From Deltaproteobacteria bacterium (GTDB lineage: Bacteria > Desulfobacterota > Binatia > HRBIN30 > CADEER01), in contig JAJCZJ010000088.1 of the NCBI GenBank assembly GCA_029262455.1, forward strand, positions 396,273 to 460,272: 64,000 nt of DNA. Reading direction: 5' to 3'. The position numbers and the translations under genes are program-made. Under the pieces are notes generated by a model. The model saw nothing but the letters and a program-made list of their open reading frames with translations. It did not search any database and had not been told where the DNA came from. This document shows positions 63,218-64,000 of this stretch, piece by piece; the stretch's first letter is position 1, and every line of letters begins with the position of its first letter.

Positions 63218-64000
63218 TTACGCCAGGAGCTCGAGGGCCCGTTCGAGCGCCGCCCCGATCTGTGACGGGTCTTTCCCGCCCGCTTGCGCCATGTCAGGTC
63301 GGCCGCCGCCTTTGCCGCCGACGAGCGGGGCAATCTCACTGATAATTTTTCCGGCGTGCACTTCTTTGGCGAGGTCCTTGGTGACCGCGGCGAGCAGCCG
63401 CACCTGGCCCTCGTGACGTGCTGCGAGAATGACGACGCCGGAGCTGATTCGGTCGCGGAGTTGGTCCGCCAACTCGCGGAGCCGCTTCGGGTCGTCGATC
63501 TCGACCTCGGTCGCGATGACTTTCTTGCCGTGCACTTCGCGGACCTGCGACATCAAGTCGGTGCTCTGGTTGCCGGCCAGTTTGCTTTGCAGCTGTTGGA
63601 GTTGTTTTTCGAGATTGCGCTGATCGGCGAGAAGTTTCTCGACGCGCTCGGCGAGCTCATCTTCGCTGCCGCGCAGCAGGGAACCGACCTTGCGCAGGTT
63701 TTGCTCTGCGCCGCGCAGCCAATGAATGGCCCCGCTGCCTGTGACCGCCTCGACGCGACGCGTGCCAGCAGCAATGCCGGCCTCACTTCGCACTTTGAAG
63801 AGTCCGATGTCTCCCGTGCGTGTGACGTGGGTGCCGCCGCAGAGTTCTGTCGAGAAGTCTCCCATCTTCACGACGCGAACCCGATCACCGTACTTGTCGC
63901 CGAAGAAGGCCAGGGCGCCGGCCTTGATGGCGTCGTCATACGCCATCTCGTCGGTGCTGACCGCTGCGTTCTCTCTGATTTGCGCGTTGACCTGGTCCTC
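63218..64000 (-). CDS. alaS: Alanine-tRNA ligase, 3' part (5' end cut by window edge)
   Basis: The visible 260 residues are the C-terminal part. The editing domain carries the zinc-type motif CGGTHVTRTGDIG; a coiled coil (QRNLEKQLQQLQSKLAGN) and the C-Ala domain (GGKGGGRPDMAQAGGKDPSQ) follow. The catalytic and tRNA-binding N-terminal half lies beyond 64000. phoH starts 12 nt after its stop. Confidence 0.96.
   Translation of the reverse strand, partial: EDQVNAQIRENAAVSTDEMAYDDAIKAGALAFFGDKYGDRVRVVKMGDFSTELCGGTHVTRTGDIGLFKVRSEAGIAAGTRRVEAVTGSGAIHWLRGAEQNLRKVGSLLRGSEDELAERVEKLLADQRNLEKQLQQLQSKLAGNQSTDLMSQVREVHGKKVIATEVEIDDPKRLRELADQLRDRISSGVVILAARHEGQVRLLAAVTKDLAKEVHAGKIISEIAPLVGGKGGGRPDMAQAGGKDPSQIGAALERALELLA

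Overview
The window is GC-rich bacterial chromosomal DNA, densely packed with genes, from a Gram-negative organism. Lipoboxes, three apolipoprotein N-acyltransferase (Lnt) homologues, LeuCD, BioB and periplasm-facing sensor kinases all fit this. Secreted proteins with Thr-Pro linkers, disulfide-rich repeats and C-terminal Gly-Cys/hydrophobic/Arg-Arg tails, plus an RHS/SpvB giant, suggest a deltaproteobacterial-grade lineage such as Myxococcota, Desulfobacterota or Binatota. That placement is inference from gene style only. The left end is the replication-origin neighbourhood.

Layout. 1-7.2 kb: gyrA (cut by the edge), gyrB, dnaN and dnaA on the minus strand with no recF, and an oriC candidate between dnaN and dnaA that has DnaA boxes and a DnaA-trio run. 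7.2-11.4 kb: hemL, the F0 genes atpZ-atpI-atpB-atpE, a strong terminator, and a parB without parA. 11.3-13.1 kb: a solute-binding lipoprotein, a TPR protein and a DUF971 protein. 13.2-29.1 kb: a distinctive block with three Lnt homologues (one lacking two of three catalytic residues), two B12-binding radical SAM proteins, two paralogous secreted proteins, a receiver-kinase, a ComP-like membrane kinase and a LuxR-type response regulator. Three transcription units here share an upstream element, GTCGTACG-N23/24-TCATAC, so I propose a single regulon acting on the cell envelope.

29.2-43.5 kb: a 2x[4Fe-4S] ferredoxin, a pectinacetylesterase-like lipoprotein, leuCD, a methyltransferase, a REP-like repeat island, a sterol-desaturase-family protein, an SDR, an SMP-30 protein, a Cys-rich lipoprotein, a ceramidase-like lipoprotein, HEAT-type proteins, an M20 amidohydrolase and an Smr protein. 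43.5-55.2 kb: a 2209-residue RHS/SpvB protein with a small secreted partner, bioB, a macro-domain hydrolase, and an 858-residue FG-GAP plus disulfide-rich surface protein.

55.2-64 kb: a DnaQ-UvrC fusion, a VapBC module whose toxin appears to start at CTG, prfB with the programmed +1 frameshift, a sensor kinase, a MalY/PatB-type aminotransferase, and ybeY-phoH-alaS (alaS cut by the right edge). No tRNA, rRNA, CRISPR array, prophage or insertion sequence was recognised.
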